Assembly: GCA_913045325.1 (NCBI GenBank)
Contig: CAJWPZ010000003.1
Coordinates: 1-64,000 of the forward strand
Origin: an uncultured Flavobacteriaceae bacterium
Lineage (GTDB): Bacteria; Bacteroidota; Bacteroidia; Flavobacteriales; Flavobacteriaceae
Direction of reading: 5' to 3'
DNA: 64,000 nucleotides
Numbering within the stretch: position 1 is the first letter of the stretch; each line of letters begins with the position of its first letter. A program made the translations under genes and the position numbers. This document shows, piece after piece, positions 46,252 to 54,874 of the stretch. The notes beneath the pieces were generated by a model. The model had not been told where the DNA came from, ran no database searches, and saw only the letters and a list, made by a program, of their open reading frames with translations.

Positions 46252-46503
46252 ATGAACAAAGATCAAAAAACAGTACGGATATATACAGGGCCAACAATGA
46301 TAGCTAACGGTCTTATTGCAAGACTAAACCATCATGGGATTTCTCCCATCGTAAAAGATGATCACAATAGCGGTATCACTGGCGGGTTTTCTACAGGAGT
46401 TCCTAATCAAGTGCGTTTATTTATTAGAAATGAACAGCTCGAGAAAGCAAAAACAATGATTAATCAATACTTTACAGAAGTAGGAGAACCACTAATTGAT
46501 TAA
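46252..46503 (+). CDS. DUF2007 domain protein (putative signal-transducing protein)
   Basis: A small protein of about 83 residues (MNKDQKTVRIYTG...) that matches the DUF2007 profile. It has a ferredoxin-like fold with the GPTMIANGLIARLNHHGI region, then a Gly-rich loop (SGITGGFSTG) and VRLFIRNEQLEKAKTMI. These proteins are thought to bind ligands or partner proteins, but their role is not established. The frame is open upstream, and starts at 46240 or 46252 are both possible; 46252 avoids overlap with the preceding gene. It overlaps the GNAT gene start by 8 bp if TTG 46496 is used. Confidence 0.75.
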   Translation: MNKDQKTVRIYTGPTMIANGLIARLNHHGISPIVKDDHNSGITGGFSTGVPNQVRLFIRNEQLEKAKTMINQYFTEVGEPLID

Positions 46504-46969
46504 TCACTCTTTGGAAATAAGCCCCTATAACAGCACCTTTGCGCAAGCTTTTTATGATCTTAACGTGCAATGGCTACAAACCTACTTTTATGTTGAGCCT
46601 TATGACAGAGAAGTCTTAAGCAAGCCCCTGGAGTATATTATACAACCAGGCGGAAAAATATTTTTCATTACCCAAAACAATATTGCCATAGGTACTGTAG
46701 CGCTTATAAAAAGAGGTGATGGTGTTTTTGAGCTCACAAAAATGGCCATAGAGCCCTCCAAGCAGGGAAAAAACCTTGGTCAACAACTTTTAAAGTACTG
46801 TACTAATTTTGCCAAAGAAAACAACTTTAAACAGCTGTATCTTTATTCAAATACCAAGTTAGAAAACGCAATCCATATCTACCTAAAACATGGCTTTAAA
46901 GAGGTTAGCATACCCCAGGACAACCCCTACAAGCGCAGTAATATAAAGATGGTATACCCTTTACATTAA
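46496..46969 (+). CDS. GNAT-family N-acetyltransferase
   Basis: A 157-residue acetyltransferase with the GNAT acetyl-CoA-binding core. Visible elements are IAIGTVALIKRGDGVFEL, then ELTKMAIEPSKQGKNLGQQL (motif A with the Q/RxxGxG/A-like loop), KQLYLYSNTKL and a C-terminal YLKHGFKEVSI. The substrate, a small amine or a protein N-terminus, is unknown. The start is TTG 46496, overlapping the previous gene, or TTG 46511, because no in-frame ATG precedes the domain. It ends the short run of genes before the DnaQ/GIY-YIG gene. Confidence 0.82.
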   Translation: MINHSLEISPYNSTFAQAFYDLNVQWLQTYFYVEPYDREVLSKPLEYIIQPGGKIFFITQNNIAIGTVALIKRGDGVFELTKMAIEPSKQGKNLGQQLLKYCTNFAKENNFKQLYLYSNTKLENAIHIYLKHGFKEVSIPQDNPYKRSNIKMVYPLH

Positions 46970-47072
46970 AGTACAATCTAAAGGCAAACACCTGAATTTG
47001 TTTTTCAGTAAACAAAAAAAATAGGAACTAATCCCATAAAAAGGAAATAGTCCAACTACATCAAATTTATTG

Positions 47073-47080
47073 TATTTTTG
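47073..47080 (+). promoter_or_regulatory. -7 box of the DnaQ/GIY-YIG gene, leaderless arrangement
   Basis: TATTTTTG matches TAnnTTTG. It ends five bases before ATG 47086, so the transcript should start at or next to the start codon. The GTG at 47080 lies inside the box and cannot be the start. Confidence 0.65.
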
Positions 47081-47085
47081 TGCCA

Positions 47086-48489
47086 ATGATAAAAGATATT
47101 GAAAATACAACCTTTGCAATTATTGATGTAGAAACAACTGGAGGGGTCTCTAAAGGAAGAATGACTGAGATATGCATCATTCTTGTAAAAAATAGAGAAA
47201 TACAAAATACCTACACAACACTTATAAATCCTGGATGTTTAATACCAACAACAATCACAGCCCTAACTGGTATAGATAACCAAATGGTTGCATCTGCACC
47301 AAGCTTTGCTGAAGTAGCCAGGGAAATATATGAATTTACAAAAGACACTGTGTTTGTAGCACACAATGTGAATTTTGATTTTGGCTTCTTTAAAAAACAG
47401 TTTGCAGAACTTGGTATCACTTATCTAAGAAAAAAGCTATGTACCGTCCGCCTTTCTAGAAAAATAATACCAGGGCTACCCTCCTACAGCCTCGGTAGAT
47501 TAACCAGATCTATAGGCATACAACTTACAGGTGCTCACCGAGCAGAAGCAGATACACGAGCTACCGTAAAACTGTTTAACAAATTACTTGAAATAGACGC
47601 TATCTCTGGGTATGAGACTATTTTTAAAGCATTGGATGTAACATCAAAAGAAGCAACACTACCACCTCATTTACCTGCAGAAGATATTACAGCGCTACCA
47701 GAAACACCAGGAGTTTATTTTTTTAAAAATGAGGCTAAAAAAATCATCTATGTGGGTAAAGCCAAAAACATAAAAAAAAGAGTATTATCTCATCTGTATG
47801 CTAAGGTTTCTAAAGAAATTGCACTGGCCCAGGAAACACATCATATAGATTTTGAGCAGACAGGAAATGAACTAACAGCGTTATTACTTGAATCTCACCA
47901 TATAATAAAGCACTACCCAAAATATAATAAGGTGCAAAAAAGACCCACTACAACCTTTCAAATTATTAATTACACCAACAGAAAAGGGATATTACAACTC
48001 GCCATAGGAAAAACCAAAACAACTACAAACTCAATAGCAACACTCTACAGCAATGCATTGGCTATTGAGCATTTAGAAAACCTATGTCAAGAGCATGAAT
48101 TATGCCCAAGGTATTGCTCACTTCAAAGCCAAGGAAATGCATGCTCTCATTATAAAATAAAAAAATGTAACGGGATTTGTCAAGACCTTGAAGAGGCACA
48201 GGTCTATAACAAAAGAGTGCAAGAGGCTATTTATAGCTTCCAGAAACAGCAAGACAGTTATATTATTAAAGGTAAAGGAAGAACCCCCACTGAGATCTCT
48301 ATAATTTTAATTGAACAAGGAGATTATAAGGGCTTTGGATTTGTAGATGCCCAAGAATCTATAAGCTATTTTGAGGATTTCTCTACTTACATCACACGCT
48401 ATAAAAGCTCCTATTACACTACAAAAATCTTACAGTCTTACCATAAAAAAAATACCAATAAAGACATCATTACCAAAACAAGGGTCTAA
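47086..48489 (+). CDS. DnaQ-like 3'-5' exonuclease fused to UvrC-type GIY-YIG nuclease domain
   Basis: A protein of about 467 residues with two nuclease domains. Residues 8-170 are a DEDDh exonuclease: AIIDVETTG (Asp14, Glu16), AHNVNFDFGF, and HRAEADTRA with the catalytic His. From residue 200 comes a UvrC-like GIY-YIG endonuclease (GVYFFKNEAKKIIYVGKAKN), then the UvrC-like NELTALLLESHHIIKHYPKY and a Cys-rich CSHYKIKKCNGIC segment. Such fusions occur across Bacteroidetes; the likely job is DNA repair or replication proofreading, by analogy with E. coli Cho plus an exonuclease (inference). A leaderless promoter fixes the start at ATG 47086. Confidence 0.9.
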   Translation: MIKDIENTTFAIIDVETTGGVSKGRMTEICIILVKNREIQNTYTTLINPGCLIPTTITALTGIDNQMVASAPSFAEVAREIYEFTKDTVFVAHNVNFDFGFFKKQFAELGITYLRKKLCTVRLSRKIIPGLPSYSLGRLTRSIGIQLTGAHRAEADTRATVKLFNKLLEIDAISGYETIFKALDVTSKEATLPPHLPAEDITALPETPGVYFFKNEAKKIIYVGKAKNIKKRVLSHLYAKVSKEIALAQETHHIDFEQTGNELTALLLESHHIIKHYPKYNKVQKRPTTTFQIINYTNRKGILQLAIGKTKTTTNSIATLYSNALAIEHLENLCQEHELCPRYCSLQSQGNACSHYKIKKCNGICQDLEEAQVYNKRVQEAIYSFQKQQDSYIIKGKGRTPTEISIILIEQGDYKGFGFVDAQESISYFEDFSTYITRYKSSYYTTKILQSYHKKNTNKDIITKTRV

Positions 48490-48503
48490 GTACTCTTTAT
48501 ACT

Positions 48504-48540
48504 AAAAAAAGGCATAATGAAAACTCATTATGCCTTTTTT
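48504..48540. terminator. Terminator after the DnaQ/GIY-YIG gene (also faces tRNA-Pro)
   Basis: GGCATAATGA (48511-48520), loop AAAC, TCATTATGCC (48525-48534) form a perfect 10-bp stem flanked by A- and T-runs on both sides. It can stop the plus-strand gene and the minus-strand tRNA. Confidence 0.9.
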
Positions 48541-48547
48541 AATGTAG

Positions 48548-48621
48548 TCGGGATGACAGGATTTGAACCTGCGACCACTTGACCCCCAGCCAAGTACGCT
48601 ACCGGACTGCGCCACATCCCG
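48548..48621 (-). tRNA. tRNA-Pro (anticodon GGG)
   Basis: A 74-nt cloverleaf on the minus strand. The acceptor arm pairs CGGGATG with CATCCCG and the discriminator base is A. The T-arm contains GGTTCAAATC. The anticodon stem is CTTGG/TCAAG with loop CTGGGGG, giving anticodon GGG (reads CCC and CCU). The 3' CCA is not encoded. Confidence 0.95.
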
Positions 48622-48738
48622 TACTAAAAAATAACCGTATCCTTACCTTTGTTATTTTAAGCTTGTAAAAATAATAAAAACTAGTACCAACAAGGATAAA
48701 ATAAATTAAAAAAAGCGTGTGATATCTATATAAATCAT

Positions 48739-48746
48739 TAATTTTG
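48739..48746 (+). promoter_or_regulatory. -7 box of tRNA-Pro(TGG)
   Basis: TAATTTTG matches TAnnTTTG and lies 23 bp upstream of the mature tRNA 5' end. Confidence 0.5.
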
Positions 48747-48769
48747 CAATCCGAATTTATAATTCAATT

Positions 48770-48847
48770 CGGGGTGTAGCGTAGCCCGGTTATCGCGCCA
48801 CGTTTGGGACGTGGAGGCCGCAGGTTCGAATCCTGCCACCCCGACCA
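48770..48847 (+). tRNA. tRNA-Pro (anticodon TGG)
   Basis: A cloverleaf with acceptor CGGGGTG/CACCCCG, T-arm GGTTCGAATC, anticodon stem CCACG/CGTGG and loop TTTGGGA, giving anticodon TGG (reads CCA and CCG by wobble). The mature body is 48770-48844, followed directly by CCA (48845-48847), which here is present in the DNA. Confidence 0.95.
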
Positions 48848-48879
48848 AAAGCCGTCTGATGTTTCAGACGGCTTTTTTT
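48847..48879 (+). terminator. Terminator of tRNA-Pro(TGG)
   Basis: GCCGTCTGA (48851-48859), a short loop, TCAGACGGC (48864-48872) and seven T form a perfect 9-bp stem, starting right after the CCA end. Confidence 0.92.
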
Positions 48880-48953
48880 ATTTATAAAAACATAGATTGT
48901 TATATTTACACTGTTTATAAAACTCTAGAGATTAACCACAAATACAAACTCCA

Positions 48954-49400
48954 ATGGGCAAGATATGCTATAGTGCAGTATTGATGATTTTTTTACTTGG
49001 ATGTGATAACAACTCTAAACAACAGGAGGCTTCTGATGTAGAAGTTACAATAAACAAAGTACAGAGTCCTTTAAAACTAAGTATCGACAGAGGAGCTGTA
49101 GTATATAAAAAAATATGCTCACAATGTCATAGACCTAATGGCAAAGGCATTGCAAATAACTATCCACCCTTGGCTGGTTCTAACTGGTTAGCCCAAAAAA
49201 GACTAGAAAGTATCAAGGCTGTTAAATACGGCTTAAAGGGACGTATTCTTGTAAACCAAAAACCATATAACGGGCTAATGAGCGCAATGGGCTTAAACAA
49301 CACACAAGTTGCAGACGTAATGAATTACACCATGAACTCTTGGGAAAACACCCAAAAAGAAATGGTGACACCAAAAGAAGTGGCATCTGTTAAAAAGTAA
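48954..49400 (+). CDS. Monohaem cytochrome c lipoprotein
   Basis: A 148-residue exported electron carrier. The N-terminus carries a lipobox (FLLGC, Cys17), so the protein should be lipid anchored. One haem-attachment motif, CSQCH, is at residues 55-59. A Met in the C-terminal half (NGLMSAMGLNN) is the likely sixth ligand, giving a class I cytochrome c. The PNGKGIANNYPPLAGSNW segment is typical of soluble single-domain cytochromes such as those feeding terminal oxidases. Maturation would depend on the CcsBA protein at 32217. It starts after the tRNA terminator and may be followed by udk. Confidence 0.92.
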   Translation: MGKICYSAVLMIFLLGCDNNSKQQEASDVEVTINKVQSPLKLSIDRGAVVYKKICSQCHRPNGKGIANNYPPLAGSNWLAQKRLESIKAVKYGLKGRILVNQKPYNGLMSAMGLNNTQVADVMNYTMNSWENTQKEMVTPKEVASVKK

Positions 49401-49434
49401 TGACAAGGTTTTATAGCTAGCATTACAAAATCCT

Positions 49435-49442
49435 TATTTTTG
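49435..49442 (+). promoter_or_regulatory. -7 box of udk
   Basis: TATTTTTG matches TAnnTTTG and lies 14 bp upstream of the udk ATG at 49457. Confidence 0.55.
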
Positions 49443-49456
49443 TAAAAAACAATCCT

Positions 49457-50062
49457 ATGCTTATAATTGGTATTGCAGGCGGTACTGGCTGCGGAAAAAC
49501 GACAGTAGTAGAACAAATTATTGCACAACTTCCAGTAGATGAAGTATGTGTAATATCTCAGGATTCTTATTACAAAGACACCAGTGATTTAAGTTATCAG
49601 GAGCGCGTTAAAATAAATTTTGATCATCCTAATTCTATTGATTTTGATTTGCTTTTACAGCATTTAAAAGCCTTGCGTGATGGAGCCTCTTTCGAGCAGC
49701 CCGTATATTCTTTTGTACAGCACAACCGTACGGGTGAGACAATTACAACACATCCAAAAAAAGTAGTGATCGTAGAGGGTATTTTAATACTCACACAACC
49801 AGAGATAAGAGCCATGTTTGATGTAAATGTTTTTGTACACGCAGACAGCGATGAGCGCTTGATACGAAGATTAAAAAGAGATATTTCTGAACGTGGAAGA
49901 AACATTGATGAGGTTCTTACCAGATACCAAACCACTCTTAAACCAATGCATCAACAGTTTATAGAGCCTACCAAAGAATTTGCAGACATTATTATACCTA
50001 CCAACAAGTATAATACGGTTGCTGTTGATTTAATAAGAACTATTATTTCAGAAAGATTATAG
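49457..50062 (+). CDS. udk: Uridine kinase
   Basis: Udk phosphorylates uridine and cytidine for pyrimidine salvage, using ATP or GTP. The 201-residue protein has the Walker A loop GIAGGTGCGKTT near its start. The nucleoside-binding segment SQDSYYKDTSDLSYQERVKI, the Walker B-like VVIVEGILIL and the Arg-rich lid RLIRRLKRDISERGR are all present. The start ATG 49457 follows its own -7 box. It is followed after 3 bp by an FtsB-like gene, so they are probably co-transcribed, although the two functions are unrelated. Confidence 0.96.
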   Translation: MLIIGIAGGTGCGKTTVVEQIIAQLPVDEVCVISQDSYYKDTSDLSYQERVKINFDHPNSIDFDLLLQHLKALRDGASFEQPVYSFVQHNRTGETITTHPKKVVIVEGILILTQPEIRAMFDVNVFVHADSDERLIRRLKRDISERGRNIDEVLTRYQTTLKPMHQQFIEPTKEFADIIIPTNKYNTVAVDLIRTIISERL

Positions 50063-50065
50063 CAC

Positions 50066-50386
50066 ATGGGTAAAATTTCAGAAATAAAAAAAACAAAGTG
50101 GTACCTCTGGCTAGGCAACAAATATGTAATTTTCATATTGCTGTTTTTAACTTGGATGTTTTTTTTTGATGCCAATAACTATTTCTTTCACAAAGAACTC
50201 AGTGATGATATAAAGGCGCTGGAAGAAAGTAAAGAATTTTACAGAAAAGAAATTAAAAAAGACCGAGCTTTTATTAATAAAATGGAAGACAGCTCAGAGA
50301 TGGAACGCTTTGCCAGAGAAAAATACTACCTCAAAAAAGAAAACGAAGATATATACATCATAGAACATCAAGACTCCACTAAGTAA
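50066..50386 (+). CDS. FtsB/DivIC-family septum formation protein
   Basis: A 106-residue bitopic membrane protein of the DivIC/FtsB family. A short cytoplasmic part is followed by one transmembrane helix (about residues 20-38, YVIFILLFLTWMFFF). Then comes a periplasmic coiled coil (LSDDIKALEESKEFYRKEIK) and the conserved ARE-YYLKKENEDIYII end. FtsB bridges FtsQ and FtsL in the divisome. It lies 3 bp after udk and 28 bp before the methylmalonyl-CoA mutase genes. ftsL and ftsQ are not in the window. Confidence 0.9.
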   Translation: MGKISEIKKTKWYLWLGNKYVIFILLFLTWMFFFDANNYFFHKELSDDIKALEESKEFYRKEIKKDRAFINKMEDSSEMERFAREKYYLKKENEDIYIIEHQDSTK

Positions 50387-50414
50387 GGTTTTGATTTTAT
50401 GACAATACGCACCA

Positions 50415-51758
50415 ATGAAAAAACATTTGTTGACAGATTTTGATTCGGTTTCCGCAAAAGCATGGAAGCAAAAAATACAGGTAGACCTTAAAGGTGCGGA
50501 GTATAATCAAACCCTAGTGAGCAAAACATTAGAGGGGATACATATTAAACCTTTTTACCACAATGATGACGGTATTACTACCTCAGAAATTCCAGGAACT
50601 CCATCTACTTGGAGCATCACTCAGGGTGTTTTTATTGATGATGTTAAAATTGCAAACAATATTGCTTTACAGGCAATAGAAAAGGGAGCAGAAGCCATAC
50701 TTTTTGGTGCAAAAAAAACCTTCGATATACCAAGTGTTTTTAAAGACTACCCTTATGCTAAGGCAGGTATCTATTTCGATTTTACTTTTTTGGACATAGA
50801 TTTTACCAAAGAACTTTCTTTATATCTCACAGGGCATAAGGCAAAGTTCTACCTCAATGTTGACCCTATTGGAAAACTTACAAAAGAAGGAAATTGGTTT
50901 AAAAACCAAAAAGAAGATTTTAAAGCACTACAAGGGCTTTCACAGACAATAAATACCATTTGTGTAGACACCACAAACTATCAAAATGCAGGAGCCAATA
51001 TGGTGCAGCAACTAGCCTATGCCCTTGCCCATGCCAATGAGTATTTAAATGATAAACCCACAGATAGCATTACTTTTAAAATAGCAGCTGGCACGCACTA
51101 CTTTTTTGAGATAGCAAAAATACGCGCCCTAAGAATTCTATACGCTAGTTTGGCTAAAGAGTATAACTGCTCTCAAACCTGTCATGTAATTGCCCAGCCT
51201 TCTAGACGCAACAAAACACTCTATGATTATAATATAAATATGCTGCGAAGCACTACAGAGGGCATGTCTAGTGTACTTGGAGGAGCAGATGCGGTATGCA
51301 ACATGCCTTATGATGTATTATACCATAAAAGCAATGAATTTGGAGAACGTATTTCTAGAAATCAATTATTAATTTTAAAGGCAGAGAGCTATTTTGATGT
51401 GGTTAGCAATCCTGCCGATGGCGCCTATTATATAGAGTGTGTAACACAAGAGTTAGCCTCAAAAGCATTGGAGCTTTTTAAACAAATTGAAGATGGTGGT
51501 GGTTTTATAAAACAATTACAACAATCAGAAATCCAGAAAAAAATAAAAGAAAGTGCCTCCAAACAGCAAGCGCTTTTTGACAATGGCAGTATTACCCTAC
51601 TTGGCACAAATAAACATCCAAACCCGCTAGATCTTATGAAAGAAAACTTAGAACTGTTTCCTTTCTTGAAGAGCAATCCTAGAAAAACATTGATTCAACC
51701 CATTATAGCAAAACGTTTGGCAGAAGCTATAGAACAAGAAAGACTTAGCCATGAGTAG
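50415..51758 (+). CDS. mutA: Methylmalonyl-CoA mutase small subunit (short form)
   Basis: MutA is the non-catalytic half of the B12-dependent heterodimer that interconverts succinyl-CoA and methylmalonyl-CoA. At 447 residues it covers only the TIM-barrel-like domain, with motifs such as [20 protein letters not shown] and [15 protein letters not shown]. The degenerate C-terminal B12-type domain found in longer small subunits (over 600 aa) is absent. Its last 8 bp overlap the start of the large-subunit gene, so the two are translationally coupled. The pair supports propionate or odd-chain metabolism. Confidence 0.92.
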   Translation: MKKHLLTDFDSVSAKAWKQKIQVDLKGAEYNQTLVSKTLEGIHIKPFYHNDDGITTSEIPGTPSTWSITQGVFIDDVKIANNIALQAIEKGAEAILFGAKKTFDIPSVFKDYPYAKAGIYFDFTFLDIDFTKELSLYLTGHKAKFYLNVDPIGKLTKEGNWFKNQKEDFKALQGLSQTINTICVDTTNYQNAGANMVQQLAYALAHANEYLNDKPTDSITFKIAAGTHYFFEIAKIRALRILYASLAKEYNCSQTCHVIAQPSRRNKTLYDYNINMLRSTTEGMSSVLGGADAVCNMPYDVLYHKSNEFGERISRNQLLILKAESYFDVVSNPADGAYYIECVTQELASKALELFKQIEDGGGFIKQLQQSEIQKKIKESASKQQALFDNGSITLLGTNKHPNPLDLMKENLELFPFLKSNPRKTLIQPIIAKRLAEAIEQERLSHE

Positions 51759-53889
51759 AAAAGATGTATCCAATATAACCCTGCAAAACACCACCCAAAG
51801 TGCTGTCTCTGGTGATAAAAAAACTGCTTTCAAAACTGCAGAGGGCATTGCCATTAAAAATCGGTATAGCAAACAAGATGTAACGCAGTTAAAACATCTA
51901 GACTTCGCTGCAGGCATTGCGCCAAATCTCAGAGGTCCTTATTCAACAATGTATGTTAGAAGACCCTGGACCATTAGGCAATATGCTGGATTCTCTACCG
52001 CCGAGGATAGCAATGCTTTTTATAGACGTAATCTAGCAGGGGGTCAAAAAGGGCTTTCTGTTGCCTTTGATTTGGCTACCCACAGAGGGTATGATAGTGA
52101 TCATGAGCGAGTTGTTGGAGATGTTGGTAAGGCAGGAGTTGCTATAGACAGCGTTGAGGATATGAAAATTTTGTTTGATCAAATTCCTTTAGACAAAATG
52201 AGCGTGTCGATGACCATGAACGGTGCTGTGCTACCCATTATGGCATTTTATATTGTGGCTGCTCAAGAACAAGGTGTGGATTTAAAGGATCTAGCTGGTA
52301 CCATTCAAAACGATATTTTAAAGGAGTTTATGGTACGTAACACCTACATCTACCCTCCTAGCCCATCAATGAAAATTATAAGTGATATTTTTCAATACAC
52401 GTCCAAGAACATGCCTAAGTTTAATAGCATTTCTATATCTGGATATCATATGCAAGAGGCGGGTGCCACCTGTGATATAGAACTAGCATACACCTTGGCA
52501 GATGGCCTAGAATACATTCGTAAAGGCTTAGATGCAGGTATGGATATTGACACCTTTGCCCCTCGCCTATCTTTCTTTTGGGCCATAGGTATGAATCATT
52601 TTATGGAAATCGCTAAAATGCGAGCTGCAAGAATGTTATGGGCAAAGCTGGTGAAACAGTTTAATCCAAAAAATTCAAAATCACTAGCCTTAAGAACCCA
52701 TTGCCAAACAAGTGGCTGGAGCCTAACAGAGCAGGATCCTTTTAATAATGTTGCGCGCACATGTATTGAAGCATCTGCAGCCGCCTTTGGAGGAACACAA
52801 TCTTTACACACCAATGCCTTAGATGAGGCTATTGCCTTACCCACAGATTTTAGTGCTCGTATAGCAAGAAACACCCAAATATATTTACAGCAAGAGACCC
52901 ATATCACAAAAACAGTTGATCCTTGGGCAGGTAGCTATTATGTAGAAAATCTAACCAACGATATTGCAGAAAAAGCTTGGTCACTTATTGAGGAAGTAGA
53001 AGAACTGGGCGGCATGACAAAAGCCATTGAGGCTGGCATCCCAAAACTACGTATAGAAGAAGCGGCTGCAAGAAAGCAGGCCCGCATTGATAGCGGTCAA
53101 GACATTATTGTTGGAGTTAATAAATATAGACTAGAAAAAGAAGACCCATTGCAGATTCTAGATGTAGATAACCAAATGGTTAGAACCGCTCAACTAGAGC
53201 GATTAGCTAACATCAAAGCCACTAGAGATAACCAAAAGGTAGCAGAAAGTTTAAAAGCTTTAACGCATGCTGCTACATCTGCAACAGAAAATTTACTAGA
53301 TTTGGCAGTAGTAGCAGCCAAACAAAGAGCTACCCTTGGTGAAATTAGTGATGCACTAGAGGTGGCCTTTGGCAGATATAAAGCACAAATTAAATCATTT
53401 AGTGGCGTGTATAGTAAAGAAATAAAAAAAGATCCCTCATTTGCAAAGGCAAGAGAACTCGCAAATAAATTTGCCGAGCTAGAAGGGCGTAGACCAAGAA
53501 TTATGATTGCTAAAATGGGGCAAGATGGTCATGACCGTGGTGCCAAAGTTGTAGCAACTGGCTATGCAGATGTGGGCTTTGATGTAGATATTGGGCCCCT
53601 TTTTCAAACACCAAAAGAAGCCGCACAACAAGCCATAGAAAATGATGTGCATATTTTGGGTATTTCCTCCCTAGCAGCTGGGCACAAAACACTAGTGCCG
53701 CAGGTTATTGCACAAATGAAAGAACTTGGCCGTGAAGATATCATGGTAATTGTAGGGGGTGTGATCCCTGCTCAAGATTATCAATTTTTATTTGATGCAG
53801 GCGCGTTAGCAGTCTATGGACCTGGAACAAGAATTAGTGACGCAGCCATAGAAATGTTGGATATCCTAATAGACTCTGTGGCAGAGTAA
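51751..53889 (+). CDS. scpA: Methylmalonyl-CoA mutase large subunit
   Basis: The catalytic 712-residue subunit. The substrate barrel carries [20 protein letters not shown] and the [17 protein letters not shown] stretch. The C-terminal cobalamin-binding domain has the DxHxxG motif GQDGHDRG (Asp592, His594, Gly597), where His594 supplies the lower ligand of adenosylcobalamin. It uses the ATG at 51751, overlapping mutA. Adenosylcobalamin is needed, but no B12 synthesis or transport gene lies in the window. A chaperone such as MeaB is not adjacent. Function in vivo is inferred from the complete motifs. Confidence 0.97.
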   Translation: MSRKDVSNITLQNTTQSAVSGDKKTAFKTAEGIAIKNRYSKQDVTQLKHLDFAAGIAPNLRGPYSTMYVRRPWTIRQYAGFSTAEDSNAFYRRNLAGGQKGLSVAFDLATHRGYDSDHERVVGDVGKAGVAIDSVEDMKILFDQIPLDKMSVSMTMNGAVLPIMAFYIVAAQEQGVDLKDLAGTIQNDILKEFMVRNTYIYPPSPSMKIISDIFQYTSKNMPKFNSISISGYHMQEAGATCDIELAYTLADGLEYIRKGLDAGMDIDTFAPRLSFFWAIGMNHFMEIAKMRAARMLWAKLVKQFNPKNSKSLALRTHCQTSGWSLTEQDPFNNVARTCIEASAAAFGGTQSLHTNALDEAIALPTDFSARIARNTQIYLQQETHITKTVDPWAGSYYVENLTNDIAEKAWSLIEEVEELGGMTKAIEAGIPKLRIEEAAARKQARIDSGQDIIVGVNKYRLEKEDPLQILDVDNQMVRTAQLERLANIKATRDNQKVAESLKALTHAATSATENLLDLAVVAAKQRATLGEISDALEVAFGRYKAQIKSFSGVYSKEIKKDPSFAKARELANKFAELEGRRPRIMIAKMGQDGHDRGAKVVATGYADVGFDVDIGPLFQTPKEAAQQAIENDVHILGISSLAAGHKTLVPQVIAQMKELGREDIMVIVGGVIPAQDYQFLFDAGALAVYGPGTRISDAAIEMLDILIDSVAE

Positions 53890-54055
53890 TACAATCCAAA
53901 ACCAAAGAATATTTGAGAGTTTAAAGTAAAATACTCTCTCAATAAACACCTTACACCTTATCACTTTAAATCTTAAAAACACATTGTCTTTTTAACCCTA
54001 AAAAGATGTTCACTATCTGTTAACAAAAATGATTTTAGATTCGGTTATTAAATAG

Positions 54056-54063
54056 TATTTTTA
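54056..54063 (+). promoter_or_regulatory. Near-consensus -7 box of parA
   Basis: TATTTTTA differs from TAnnTTTG only at the last base and lies 21 bp before the parA ATG at 54085. Confidence 0.4.
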
Positions 54064-54084
54064 CTCTTAAATCAAGACAATTTA

Positions 54085-54849
54085 ATGGGTAAAATAATTG
54101 CAATTGCTAACCAAAAAGGAGGCGTAGGAAAAACTACTACTTCTATTAATCTAGCAGCATCGTTGGGTGTTTTAGAAAAAAAAGTGCTTCTAATTGATGC
54201 AGATCCACAAGCCAATGCCACCTCTGGTTTGGGCATAGATGTAGAGGCGGTAACCAATGGCACCTATCAATTACTTGAGCATTCTACAACGGCTAAACAG
54301 GCCATTGTAAAAACAAGCTCTCCAAATCTTGATATAATTCCGGCTCATATAGATCTTGTTGCTATTGAAATTGAATTAGTAGATAAAAAAAATAGAGAGT
54401 ACATGCTCAAGCAAATGGTCACAGATCTAAAAAAAGACTATGACTATATCATTATAGATTGCGCTCCATCTTTAGGATTATTAACACTAAATGCGCTAAC
54501 TGCCGCAGATGCTGTTATCATACCTATACAATGTGAGTATTTTGCACTAGAAGGGCTTGGTAAGCTTTTAAACACTATTAAAAGCGTACAAAAAATACAC
54601 AATCCAAATCTTGACATTGAAGGTTTACTGCTAACGATGTATGATTCTAGATTAAGATTATCAAATCAAGTGGTAGAAGAGGTGAAAAAACATTTTGACG
54701 CAATGGTATTCAATACAATCATTCAGCGCAATGTCCGTTTAAGTGAAGCCCCTAGTTACGGAGAGAGCATCATTAGTTATGACGCAAGCAGTAGAGGCGC
54801 CAACAATTACTTGAGTTTGGCAGAAGAATTAATTAAAAAAAATAAATAA
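54085..54849 (+). CDS. parA: Chromosome partitioning ATPase ParA (Soj)
   Basis: A 254-residue deviant Walker ATPase that positions the replication origin region with ParB. The deviant P-loop KGGVGKTTTSINLAASLG is near residue 10, Walker A' follows at LLIDADPQANATSGLG, and Walker B is YIIIDCAPSLGLL. The length is normal for the chromosomal type. It is followed by parB after 25 bp and heads the parA-parB-DUF5683-dapB-lepB-wbqC block. No parS-like 16-bp palindrome was identified in the window by eye. Confidence 0.97.
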   Translation: MGKIIAIANQKGGVGKTTTSINLAASLGVLEKKVLLIDADPQANATSGLGIDVEAVTNGTYQLLEHSTTAKQAIVKTSSPNLDIIPAHIDLVAIEIELVDKKNREYMLKQMVTDLKKDYDYIIIDCAPSLGLLTLNALTAADAVIIPIQCEYFALEGLGKLLNTIKSVQKIHNPNLDIEGLLLTMYDSRLRLSNQVVEEVKKHFDAMVFNTIIQRNVRLSEAPSYGESIISYDASSRGANNYLSLAEELIKKNK

Positions 54850-54874
54850 AGGGCAATCATCTAGCAAATACAAT

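Noticed and set aside
53890..54084. parS site upstream of parA
   Set aside because: No perfect TGTTnCACGTGnAACA-like palindrome is visible; only AT-rich spacer and a near-consensus -7 box.
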